Positions 28,859-40,500 of a stretch of DNA of 64,000 nt are shown piece by piece. How positions within the stretch are numbered: the first letter of the stretch is position 1; the number at the start of each line of letters is the position of its first letter. The stretch covers positions 13,467,695 through 13,531,694 of the forward strand of contig CM055820.1 in assembly GCA_029582265.1 (NCBI GenBank). The letters are read 5' to 3'. The DNA comes from Zoroaster sp. YZ-2022 (taxonomy: Eukaryota; Echinodermata; Asteroidea; Forcipulatida; Zoroasteridae). The translations under genes and the position numbers were made by a program. The notes beneath the pieces are model-generated. The model had not been told where the DNA came from. It made no database searches and worked only from the letters and a program-made list of their open reading frames with translations.

Positions 28859-31045
28859 GGAAAGAATGTCGTATCCGACCGCCAGTGTTTTAGCCAGGAT
28901 TTGGTAAAGTGGGAGTGCAAAAAAAATAAGTGGGAGTGCAACTTATTGGAGTCCAAAATTTGTGTGCGAAGCACACAACTTGAGCGCGGAGCGCGAAGTC
29001 CCTCACGGCCGAGGTCCAGGGCCTGTTTAAGGACCCTGGAAGCTCTGGCTATTTTAGATGCTCTCTGGTGGTCTCTAATGCATTTCTGATACCTGTTTTT
29101 CAGGTAAAAATTAGCTAATTTGGTTAGATTGTTTCCTTTTTTAAACAAAAAATAATAAGTTTAGCAGAAAATACAGAATGTGCAATAGTCCACTAATTTT
29201 GCATAGTGATAGCCATTAGTAATTAAAGTTTTTAAGAAGGTTTGTTAACACAATATATTTGGAAATGCGTATGCCACGAAACTAGTATTTATACCAGCAA
29301 GTGTTTATTATATATAAAAAAAAAGGGTTACATTTTTTAAATGAAATTATGTTACGATGTATTTTATTTTAATATAAAATGTAATTTAATGTCAGTTAAT
29401 AGTATTAAACCACAGCTATGTCAATTAGTTATGTAAATGAGAATATGACACAAATGTTTTCTTTGACAAATCACTACAATTTTTAATTATATTTAAAAAA
29501 ATTATATAAAAAAATGTACGTGCATATGAATGAACCTTTGTATTTTTTCTTAATTTCTTCAATTTGCCATTTTGTTTGAAGTACATCTTGTTTTTTGAGG
29601 TGTTATGTGACTAGATCAAGTTTACTATTTTTTGCACACGGGCGCATAATGTATACGTACGTAGTTGTTGTTGTTGTAGATTAATGGCACTTTTGGCAGT
29701 CCATGTGCCCTTTGTGCCAGTCACTATACAGCAAGAGGTAGCCTGGAGCGAGAACGCAGTAGAAAAAACACTTGATGGTAACGAGGTATCCTACTAGCAC
29801 TACAGTTATGTTAACATGGCTGAGGTCAATTCCACTTCATGGTCTTTATAGTTTCACAAATGTTGGATTTTGTCCTAAGAACAAGTCAAATGTAGTTGAG
29901 AAGAGCGTATGTAATTGGTTTCCAAAGGGTGAAACTGAAAAAATTTTACTATTTGAAAATACAGGAGTTATACGTACGTATAAGCCCTCTGCGCTATTTA
30001 TAGTGCCCCACAACATCACAGCGCGCGCACGTACGTCGTAGTCGTACACACACACAAACATAAACAGTCCGACCATGCAATGTACATGCACCACGAGTCG
30101 ACGAACGATGTGGTATGCACATTGACATGCTTTTGACATGTGAGATCGGTCTTCAATGCTTATGATTTCAGAATTGCCAGTGGATTTATGTATGATATTA
30201 TGAGGTGTCGTTCTTTAACAAGGTAATTTTCTGATCAGTTGATTTCGGCAGAATGACAGCGAAATTCTGATGCCAATTCCGATCCAGTTCATGAAACTCT
30301 CATCAGCATGAAAATGAAATGGCATTGTTAAACAAAATAGTATGGACGTTGAGCAACACAAAATTTGGGTAGGCCTACTACTGCATTGTACCCCAAAGTA
30401 TTTTGATTGTACATGTTGTAAGTTAAACGTGACAATTTTGCTGTTACCTTTGTGAAGAAGTTTGTTATTTTTCCCCTTTTGGCCGACGTGATGTAACCAT
30501 GGAGGAAGGAAAAGCTTCCTCCATGATGTAACTGACGTTCTCTGAATAGACTAAATCAAGTCGATGAAATACGGACTGGTTCCCCGTTTCGGTTGTGCAC
30601 ATGTAAATACAGAGTTGATTTTATACCAACACGTGTACCAGACTAAAGTCGGACCACAGCGTGACAAGTCAATCGGAGACTCCGCTGTGCGTGCACGATC
30701 GCGATCGAACTGAGGTGAAAAACTGGTGAAATTAAATTTATCTGCGTTATAGGCCCCTACGTCTTTTATGTTTTAAATTGTCCACAAGAAAAAGAAAACT
30801 TCAAAGTTAACAAAAATTGTTTTCATAAAATAAAATCACAAATTGACATGAAATTCCCTTTTACTGAAATAGATTTTCTAAAATATTTTAGCACGGCTTC
30901 GATTTAAAAATACAAGCCGTGCTTGAAAATATTGCCCGTGTTTTTAAAACTGGCCGTGCTAACACGGCCTGCACGGCTCGCTGGCTAAAACACTGCCGAC
31001 CGCCATTTTTAAGGGGGTTTTTTTGCAACCACTAACCAGTTAAAA
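28859..31045 (-). mobile_element. M8 copy split by a hAT-like element
   Basis: The left piece, 28859-28882 (GGAAAGAATGTCGTATCCGA), and the right piece, 30996-31045 (CCGACCGCCATTTTTAAGGG to GTTAAAAAATT), are halves of one M8 terminal region. The far end is missing after 31045. Confidence 0.85.
28883..30995. mobile_element. hAT-like transposon, 2113 bp, with 8-bp duplication
   Basis: Perfect 15-bp ends CAGTGTTTTAGCCAG and CTGGCTAAAACACTG, flanked on both sides by CCGACCGC (28875-28882, 30996-31003). The 8-bp target and CAGTG start fit hAT. I find no transposase frame, so it is non-autonomous. The interior contains a fold-back CATGGAGGAAG...CTTCCTCCATG near 30500 and an 'AAGCACACAACTTGAGCGCG' region near 28970. 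Confidence 0.92.
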
Positions 31046-31058
31046 AATTAGAATTCGA

Positions 31059-31180
31059 GTCAACTCGTACGCAATTCTCGCACACAAACCAACTCGCACA
31101 CTTACCAACTCGTACTTTTGCTAACTCGTACTTCTGCCAACTCGTACTTTTGCTAACTCGTACTTCTACCAAGTCGTACT
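31059..31180. repeat. ~17-bp tandem repeat
   Basis: Imperfect copies of AACTCGTACTTYTGCC, about seven, between two M8 copies. Confidence 0.85.
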
Positions 31181-31252
31181 TGACAGGATGTCAACTCATA
31201 TGCCGACGTGCTAAATCATACTCAGTAGACCCAATAAATATTTTTATGAACC

Positions 31253-31696
31253 GGGTAGAATGTCGTATCTGGCCGCCACTATTTTTCATTAAATATAAAT
31301 AATAATGTAATCTTACCTACCTGGTAAGGTGGAGAACATATGGATGATGATGGACATATACTTCAAATTATTCCAGGATATTTATTTCATGAAAAATCAG
31401 GCATTTTTGGTATACGATGACTTCCTCAGTCATGTCAGTCTGATCTTGTAAACTCCACAATTAGTGACCAACACAGTCATTGTACATGCGTAGTGGCAAC
31501 TATAATAGGATTCTTCTATTTTCTGAAGGGGAGGATTTTTTAGAAGGGAAATCAAGTCCGAAAAGCATCATAAAAGTGGATTTTAAAGATAGTTTTCGCT
31601 TTCTGTACCACCAAAAATCGATAGAATGATTTTTTAACTGGTTAGTGGTTGCAAAAAAGCCCTTAAAAAGTGGCGGCCGGATACGACATTGTTTCC
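31253..31696 (+). mobile_element. M8 copy 7, intact, with 8-bp duplication
   Basis: Flanked by TATGAACC at 31245-31252 and 31697-31704. Ends GGGTAGAATGTCGTATCTGG and GGATACGACATTGTTTCC. 444 bp. Confidence 0.92.
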
Positions 31697-31871
31697 TATG
31701 AACCTTTGTTATGGTTGTGTTGAGTAATCATTATTTATCTCTAGTCTAAGTAATGTATTAAGTGTAATGGACCGGATTTTTTGTTGTGTTTAATTAATTA
31801 TATTGTGTCTGAGTTTAATTTATTAATTTGAGAAAAGGCCGTAGAGCATTAAATATTAATTATTATTTTAA

Positions 31872-32173
31872 CCCTCCTACACATGGAGGCCACTCCGATC
31901 CACAAAATTCTGCTCTTGAGCAACCTTCAGTACATACATGTACAAGCCTGCTGTCCTTTCCAAGTAATCTTACAAAATCAACTGTGTGCCACCCAAGGCC
32001 ACTGTAAATGTTTGAACATATTAGTATGGTCTGCAATGTATCGATGGGAGACCACTTCACCCTGTAATCTCAGTGGTGTGACAGTGCACAGAAGGGTAAC
32101 CATAGGAGGCCACTGGCAACAACTGCAGTGGCCTGAATGGGTTGTTTCAAAAATTGCACTGATTGTAGGAGGG
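31872..32173. mobile_element. TTAA-flanked miniature element P4
   Basis: TTAA at 31868-31871 and 32174-32177; ends CCCTCCTACA and TGTAGGAGGG. The interior repeats GGCCACT in both directions; relative of P3. Confidence 0.88.
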
Positions 32174-32424
32174 TTAATGGAATTTTTCCTGTATTTATGA
32201 TCATCAAGTTTGTTAATTAATTGTATTTTGTGTGAGTATTATTTTTTAGTTTAATTAAGGACAGTTGAGTATTAAACGTTAAGAAATCGGTGTGAAATTT
32301 GAAGGGGGGTGAAAATTAAAAACATTTAGTTGATATTTGTTCAACAAGCAACATAATATTTGTGTAACAAAAGCTTGCCATCAATCCATCATCATTGTTA
32401 GCTTCATCTGTTGGGGAAAAACAC

Positions 32425-32663
32425 CTCCCCCGTTAGTGACCAACAGGGTCATTGTACATGCGCAGTGGCAACTATAATAGGATTTTTTTAGAAGAGAAAT
32501 AATGTCCGAAAACATCATAAAAGTGAATTTTAAAGATACATGTACATGTAGTTTTTGCTTTCTGTACCCCCAAAATCGATACAATCATTTTTAACTGGTT
32601 AGTGGTTGCAAAAACATTCCAAAAAACTCTTAAAAAGTGGCAGTCAGATACGACATTCTTTCC
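32425..32663 (+). mobile_element. M8 copy 8, left-truncated
   Basis: Starts at CCGTTAGTGACCAACA and runs to the terminal GATACGACATTCTTTCC. Confidence 0.82.
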
Positions 32664-33615
32664 ACCACTTGTTGAATGTATTATTTCATTTGTTTAAAGG
32701 CATTTATTATGAAAGATGATGTTGCACGATGAATGGAAGACATCATTGTCTGATATAAGAGAAGGTAAGTAAGTCTACTCCCTTGAGTTAATGTACAGTA
32801 CAAACAATTTCTATGTTTTCCTTTTTCATATTTGTGAACAATGTCCTTTGTTGTCTTTAAGTCCTTTGTCTTATACGCCTACTCTCACATCCAAAACTGC
32901 GATACAAAAACAGAATTTTCATAGCAAAATCATATTTTTGTATAGCAAAAGTGAATTTTGTATAGGAAGTTTAAACTGCTTAAAATTGCAGTGTGCACAG
33001 GTTCAGGCACGTTGTTTTTCAAGGCTTTATTGCCGTTTGATTCAACATACATGTATAATGTATTTTACCAGTAAATAATCATTTTTAGCTTCCAGAAATT
33101 GAGCCACAAGTGGTAACAAAAAATCTCCAAATCTCCAATTTATTTCTTATTTTGGACAAATTGCAGTTCTCCCTCCATTTTCATTTCTTTACAAATAGCG
33201 ATCGCTAAAACAGATGCAACATCGCAAAAAAATACAGACTGCGACATGTTCAGGTGCTTTTCAATGTGAATTTGGAGAGTACTTTGTGGTTTGATCAAGT
33301 TTGATTTTGATTGTTAAAAATTTGTCAGGAAAATGAGTGGCTCACTGTGGTTAAATGTTATCAAACGAAGTTAGTAATGTTTCTAGAGTTCCTAGATGCA
33401 CTTTCAATACACATCTACTGGGCCCATGCTGTATAGTGATTGTATTAAAGCACATGTGTGAACTGAACATAGTACTACTTGTGTATAGGGGATGGTTGTA
33501 ATTGATCAATTGATCCAACCCCCTGACTCGGGAGTAGAAAAAATTTGCAAAGCTTAAAAATCCTTATGGATTGTTGGGGGAAAAAAGTTGCATGCACGGC
33601 GTGTAGCCTACACAG
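32664..33615. other. Unassigned non-coding DNA
   Basis: AT-rich, with no exon that I can support. A good donor (GAAG|GTAAGT) at 32764 could end a 5' leader exon of the next gene, but nothing else backs it. Confidence 0.4.
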
Positions 33616-33973
33616 ATAATAATAATAATGTGTGGACTTATATAGCGCACGTATCCACCAACTGAGTGGTGCTCAAGGCGAATTATATTATTACCCCTGC
33701 TCATAAGGCTCATAAGGCTCATAAATCATTCCTGAAACCATCTCAGCTCCCTGGGGAGTATACAGCTCAATTGCTGCCATTACAGCGCATATAGGGCTAA
33801 TCAACCAACTCTGCCCTCACAGGTACCCATTTAACCCCTGGGTGGAGAGAAGCAATTATGGTTAAATGTCTTGCTCAAGGACACAAGTGTCACGTCCGGG
33901 ATTCGAACCCACATTCTGCTGCTAACACCAGAACTTGAGTCCGGTAAGCTAGACCGCTTGGCCACGACACTCC
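33616..33973 (-). mobile_element. S1 SINE, full copy
   Basis: AATAATAATAATG tail, core, B box (complement of GGATTCGAACC) and A box (complement of CGTGGCCAAGCGGTCTAG). Confidence 0.9.
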
Positions 33974-34150
33974 TAATGCACTGCATGTCATCATTGACAA
34001 TGTATTGTTCACGGGACGGATGTGCCCCCAGCGTATCTTTTGAATTTGCCCCCATAATTACTTTTATATTTATATATCCAATATTTTATATCAAATCACC
34101 TTTTGCAGAACCCACTGCTAAATAGGATTCCAGTTGGCCAATCGTCATCG

Positions 34151-34306
34151 GGCAAGCTCGGTGGTCGAGAGGTTATGCACTAGTAAGTGGGAGGTCATGG
34201 ATTCGAATCCCACCCGAATCACCTGTTTTTCACAGACACACAGAAAGCACTGAGTGTACAGTACTTCATACATATGTCGGTGTAAGGGCAAAATCAAATC
34301 AATTGA
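34151..34306 (+). mobile_element. S2 SINE copy
   Basis: GCTCGGTGGTCGAGAGGTTA, B box GATTCGAATCCC and body CACAGACACACAGAAAGCAC, ending CAAATCAATTG. It lies 63 bp before the exon at 34370. Confidence 0.85.
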
Positions 34307-34369
34307 GATTCCATCGTATTGTCTTTTAAATTTCATCAAGCAATAAATGCTGAATGGTTTTGCCCACAG

Positions 34370-34574
34370 TGTCAGACAACATGAGGTCCTGCACAGGAGG
34401 GACTTCTCCTGGGAACAAAGGAGGAGGAGGAGGAGGAGATGATCTTGCGTCAGTCAGCCGTCAGGACTCTGGAAAGAGCAGCCTTCCTTCCTCTACATCC
34501 ACCAGTAGATTGAATGGAGGATCCGGCGGATCGGATCCTCCTGAAGATCGGCAACAACAAGGCAGACACTTAAG
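34370..34574 (+). CDS. Gene 3 exon A: likely start, Gly/Ser-rich
   Basis: The acceptor is TTGCCCACAG; then TGTCAGACAACATGAGG, with ATG at 34381, and the donor is TTAAG|GTACAT. Encodes RSCTGGTSPGNK, a six-Gly run, SSLPSSTSTSRLNGG, and SDPPEDRQQQ. Disordered and low complexity, but the GC-rich composition stands out from the intron. Confidence 0.7.
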
Positions 34575-37500
34575 GTACATGATTAGTTGTTGTTCTCGTT
34601 TTCTAATAGTTTTCTGTTTTGTTTTTTGTTTTAATTTTGTTTTTGTTTGTTTTGTTTTTATTTGTGTTTCAAACTTTCCTTTCCATTCATGATAAATGAG
34701 ATAATTATGTCAAAACAGGCCAGAAATGAGAAAATCACATGGTGCTTGAAATAAGTCACAGATCTATCTTGTGCAACTATGTCACACATCACCTGCATGT
34801 TTCCAACATGACCTTTTTGGTGACTACATCACCTGCATGTTTGCAACGTGACCTTTTTGGTGACTACGTCACACATCACCTGCATGTTTGCAACGTGACC
34901 TTTTCGGTGACTACGTCACACATCACCTGCATGTCACACACATCACCTGCATGTTTGCAGCGTGACCTTTTTGGTGACTACGTCACACATCACCTGCATG
35001 TTTGCAACGTGACCTTTTTGGTGACTACGTCACACATCACCTGCATGTTTGCAACGTGACCTTTTTGGTGACTACGTCACACATCACCTGCATGTTTGCA
35101 ACGTGACCTTTTTGGTGCTCACATATGAAAAGCACACCACTTCCACAGTCTTATCAAGTTGTACACATTCAGAACAACAATTTTGTCATCAGTTCCAAAA
35201 AGTGCAAACATGTACTATTAACCCTAACTATTTCGGCTAAGAACCTTCCTGAATCCACCAAAATCCAACACCATGCAGAAACGCTACCACCCAACTGTTG
35301 GACTTAGCTGGAATTGGGACACCCGGCCGCACTATGCAAACTATCCCTGTCTGGGCTATACAGTACCGAGTCCATCAAAATCAAACAAACCTTGCTGTTG
35401 GAGTTTGAATGGTTTGGGGTGGTTAGAGTTAATAAATACCTGTATCGGGTTTATCTCAAAACTTGAATATTTAGTCATTTTTGTTGAAATAAAAGTTTTT
35501 TCAAGTTTTTATAGTTCTCCATTTTCAGTACCATGTACCTGCACAAACTGTCAATAAATGTTTTCTTATGTTTTGATTGAATTCTTAGAGACGGCACTGA
35601 AGATGAAGTAGATGCAGAAGATAAGTTTGAGGTTAGATTACCCACTTAAAGATAGTGTTTTCATTTTACATCCATTTTTCCCCATTTTCCTCTAGCTAAG
35701 ATATCGATTATCATAAAACCTCAAACGACTATTTTATTTATATAATAATAATAATAGTGGATTCTTATAAAGCACCAACTCCATCATGATAGATGTTCAT
35801 GGCACGTTACATTATTATTATCCGCATCAGGCTACCTTAACCCTCCTACTTCTGGTGCCTTTTTCATACAAGTTGATCCACCATTTGAAACCATTCGCTT
35901 TTGTGGTTTTGAATGGTGAAATAACTGTGTACAGTATTGATTCCCCAAATGGTTTGGAATGGTAGGTCAGCTAATACAAAACCTTGTTTGGATACTTCCA
36001 AGTGGTGAATCAATGGATCCTCTATGCCAGTGACATGAGTAAATGGTTTTGTACAGGTCTGCTATACCCTAAAGACCCTAGTGCCATTTTTAAGTGGTAG
36101 ATCAATTACTTGTACACTGGCCACCATGTGTTAAAACTCCATAGGGTACTGAGATGATGGATAGTCCACTTTATCTACATAATGCAGGTTTTGTTTTTCG
36201 GCTATGTGAAACACACCAAGGTGTAATGTATCCACCATTCAAAACCATTTGAATGATAAGCCACTGTGAAGTACATTCACCATTTGAAACCATTCGGCTA
36301 TGGAAACACACCAAGGTGTAGTGTATCCACCATTTAAAACCATTTGAATGGATATGAATGGTAGTAAAGCTTGCTCCCAACACTGTTCAAATGGTATCAC
36401 CAGGTGTGTACAAAACCAATGGGCATTTTGGTAAGTGGAAATTTTGAATGGTTTCAAATGGTCAAACAGTAGGAGGGTTAAATCATTTCCTGAATCATTC
36501 TCAACTTCCTGGGAAGAATACAGCCCCGGCAGCCTGTTAGGTGCTCAACAACTAATCAAACACAATTACAATCTTTGCCCTCACAGGTCCCCATTTATAC
36601 TCATGGGTGAAGAGAAACAACTCATCGTTAAGTGTCTTGCTCAAGGACGCAAGTGCCCCAATCAACATAGCAAGGATTCAAACCCACATTCTGACGACCA
36701 AGTCTCCAGAACTTGAGTCTGTTGCGTTATAGACTGCTCGGCCACAACTCTCCACATGCTACAAAAACGAGAAAAGACCATCACGTACACATCCGAAAAT
36801 GTACTAGTGCATGGCAACCTAAATTAGCAAACAAAAGTAATATCTGACAGCCGCATGGACTTCTTTGCAAATAACACAGTGCACAAGTTTACATTAGTGG
36901 CTCCAACTACTTGCTTCTCGTGAAAACTCCAAAACTAATCTGTTTTATGCCATGACTGCCGTGGTACCAAGCATGCATCACAGCCATTTTCAAATATGCT
37001 TCCTGTTATTCGTCAAGTTGAAGAGATTGTGTAAAAATAAACTCTTGAGGCACAATATTAATATACCACCGTAGTCATGGTTATTTCCAGTGAAATGAAC
37101 TATATCAAAAGGCCATGTTAGAATAAGTGTGAAGATTGTGTTTGCCGATCTACATAATAATAATATTTTCTTGTTAGCAAACAAAAAAAACAGGTCAGTA
37201 TTTTGTATAGATTCACATAATGTGAGCCACATGAGATAAACAGTTTACTAATGTATACTTTCCTTTTAATCAATTATTAATTAACCCTCCTATGCCCAGG
37301 CTGAAATTTGGCCCAGTCAGCACGGCACTTACAGACAGTCACTTGAGTATTTTTGGGTGCATTTCCAATTGGTAGGTCAAACCACAGAGTCACACACAGC
37401 TGTGTATGGGTGCACTGCACAAAGTCAATGGGTTGGGAGTTACATAGAAATTTTGAGTGTCTTTGGGTTTGACCTCCTATCACACAGCCACATGTGTTTG

Positions 37501-40500
37501 CATGTATTTGAGTGCACTGCACAAAGTCAATGGGTTAAGAGAGACATACAAATTTTGAGTGTCTTTGAGTGTTAAACCTATAGGAGGGTTAAATTGCTTT
37601 ATTTTGTGATTACAGTTTGCATGTGATGTGTGCAAGTGTAAGTTAATAAACAACTGGACATACTTCACTGCAACCAATGGCAATCCTTGCATGGGTCGGG
37701 CTGTCTGTTGCAGCCAAGCATGTGCACAAACACACAAATCTGAGGAAGAAATTATAATGAAAGTGTTACTGTTGGTAAGTACCAAATTGTGGAATTAAGA
37801 GTACATGCTAAAGGCTTTGGCTCCACATCAGCATGGACGACAACAACTTACTTTGTTTTCCTGCTTTTCAGGGCAGCATGTGATCATAACGTTGATTGTT
37901 TTAAGCAGATGATATGCAGATGCAAATAGCGCTCCTTGATGATGCTATTGTGATTCACACCCCCCGCCTGTCCCCTGTCCCCCCTCCCCCCGTCCCTTCC
38001 CCCGTCCCTTCCCCCGTCCCTTCCCCTTCCCCCACCCTGTCCACCACAATTTATTTTACCATATGAAGTTTCTCCAAGATGTCATTTGTTTTAAAGTTTT
38101 TTCTACTTGAAAGTAGAATTGACCCCTGGGCCATTAGGGTGCAGTGGTCTGGGTTGATGTGGTTAACATTCCTCAGTACTGTACCAACATCAGTCCTAAC
38201 TGCTGCTCACTCTGTCTCTCACCTTTTCAGCTGGTAATCTAAGGGTATTATTTAGCCACCCAACCCCATTACACATATAGGCATTTCCACTAGAGCTGAA
38301 GGGTTATCAGTACATACATGTATGTCTTGACAGTGCAATAAACCCATAAGACAATTGACCAAGAAGACCCATTTCAGTAGCATGAAATTAGAATTGGATA
38401 CAAGACTGCCTCTAATGTTACTTAAACTGGATTTACAACAAAAAAATCAACGGAAACCATCTGTGAAATAATAAGGCAAAACAATTTTTTTTCTGTGGCA
38501 TTTAAACATTATTTTTTGTTATTTGATTCAAGGATTACTGGAAAAAATATGTGATATCTGTTAACGGATGTTTGTGCATGTTATTTATTTCAGAATGATT
38601 CAACTATCAGAGGTTGTAGTGTGTGCTATGAGTATAAAGTGATTCCCTTTGTTGTATGCAAGAAATGTCACATGTATATGTGTGGACAATGTTTTGTTGC
38701 TATGATGAAAATCAAAGGAGAATGGAGATGCCCTTCTAATTGTGACAACTCAAGCTGCCAGCATGTGATACCTCCAGATAGTATTGCCGAGCCTGCTATG
38801 ATGAAGGTACTAGGGTCTTTCCACACTAAAGGCTACAAATGATAACTATTGGAGTGTGACATGGGAGGGTCAAATAAAGACAACTATTTTGTTCCAATCT
38901 ATTCTTGAACATTCCTTAGCATTTAATGATTGTGTATACCAAATAATAAGAAAATATTATTGGTACTTAAGAAAATTTAATGATCATCTTTAACCAGTTC
39001 GCGTCGGAGGCCGTGTATACACGCAAATTGTTTTTGGACAGCGGATCGGAGAGCGTCTAAACACGCCACAGGATTCTCGGGAATATTTGTATAGATTCCC
39101 GGTCGACGTGGCAACGAGCCATAAGCATACAGTGGAAGACGCGGTCTCCCCGGTCACACTCGGGTGAGCACCATTGTTCGTGTTTGTGCGGTACAAATAA
39201 ACCCGCCACGGGGTTCGGAAAAACTTTTTTTTTCCCGGTGCGAACTGGTTTAGACATTATGTTTGTAACATGACAGACATTTTGTTTTAAGATTGACAAG
39301 AAAGTGATAATAGAATTAAATAATTACCCAAATGCTTTTTCATTTACATCCCTAACCCCTTTTGGATTGCTATGAGCCAAAACTAAGACATCTTCTGGGT
39401 ATTGTAGAAATTAGCATGTGAAATATACCACGTATGTAATGTGGACAGACAATTTGTGACAAATGTCTGTCCACGTTACAAACATAATATTTTGAAGATT
39501 ATCCCCTGTTATTTATTTAATACCAGGAGGGTTAAGTAAGACTAATTGCGGTGACACCATGTGGAATCTCAATTGAGTAGTAATTAGTTCTGAAAAGAAC
39601 TGGTGGTACAACTCGACGTTTCGATCAGTAGGCCTATGCTCTGATCGTCCTCAGGAGGGTTGTCTTGATTTTTCCAGGTAACAATCCTTTAGTGGAATAG
39701 CATTGTAAAGAGACAATATGTGGGTGAATAAATATGTTTTATTCGTACTTCTAGTAAATTTCTGATTAAATGTCTATGCACCGTTACAAACATAACATCT
39801 TAAAGAAGATCCCCTTGTAATTACTTAATTACTGAGAAAGTTGTCTTAATTTTTGAAAAGCATAATCCTGAAGGCACTTGGAATGTACACAGAAACAAAA
39901 CTATGACAAAGTACTTCATTTTATTATTAAAGTCCTGTGTTCCGCTAAAATGTCACACTAGTTGGACCCATTAGTGTGGACAGACCCACTAATAAATCTT
40001 ATAAGTTGTTTGTAATGATGAAAACTGAAAGGCTGGTTCTCAAAACCTCAAAGCCACAAATTTATGATGAACCGGGCTTAATTTCATTGATATGAAGTGC
40101 AAAGAAAGAGCTCTAACTCTCTACCCTCCTTCACCAAAGCTTAGTTCATGTTACAGGCATTTAACCCTAACCACCCCCAAACCATTCAAACTCCAACAGC
40201 AGGGTTTGTTGTATTTTTAAGGACTCTGTACTGTATAACCCTGACAGGGATACTTTGCATGGGCAGCGTGTCCCAATTTTGGCAGACCCACCAAAACCCT
40301 TCATCTGTAAGATTTTATAAGGTGTAATAACTGTGTAGAATGTATGTATAGTGTAGATGCATTTCTACAGAAAACCACTGCACATCACTGACAAGTTAGT
40401 TTTACCTTTCAAAACCTTTTGAGGGATCAAACTACATGTATATAACTAATTCCCAGGAAGACATGTATAAAAAACATTTTAAAAAAAAACCTGCATTTAT

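Noticed and set aside
34739..35307. Frames with THHLHVCNVTF repeats
   Set aside because: They translate a 47-bp tandem repeat within an intron.
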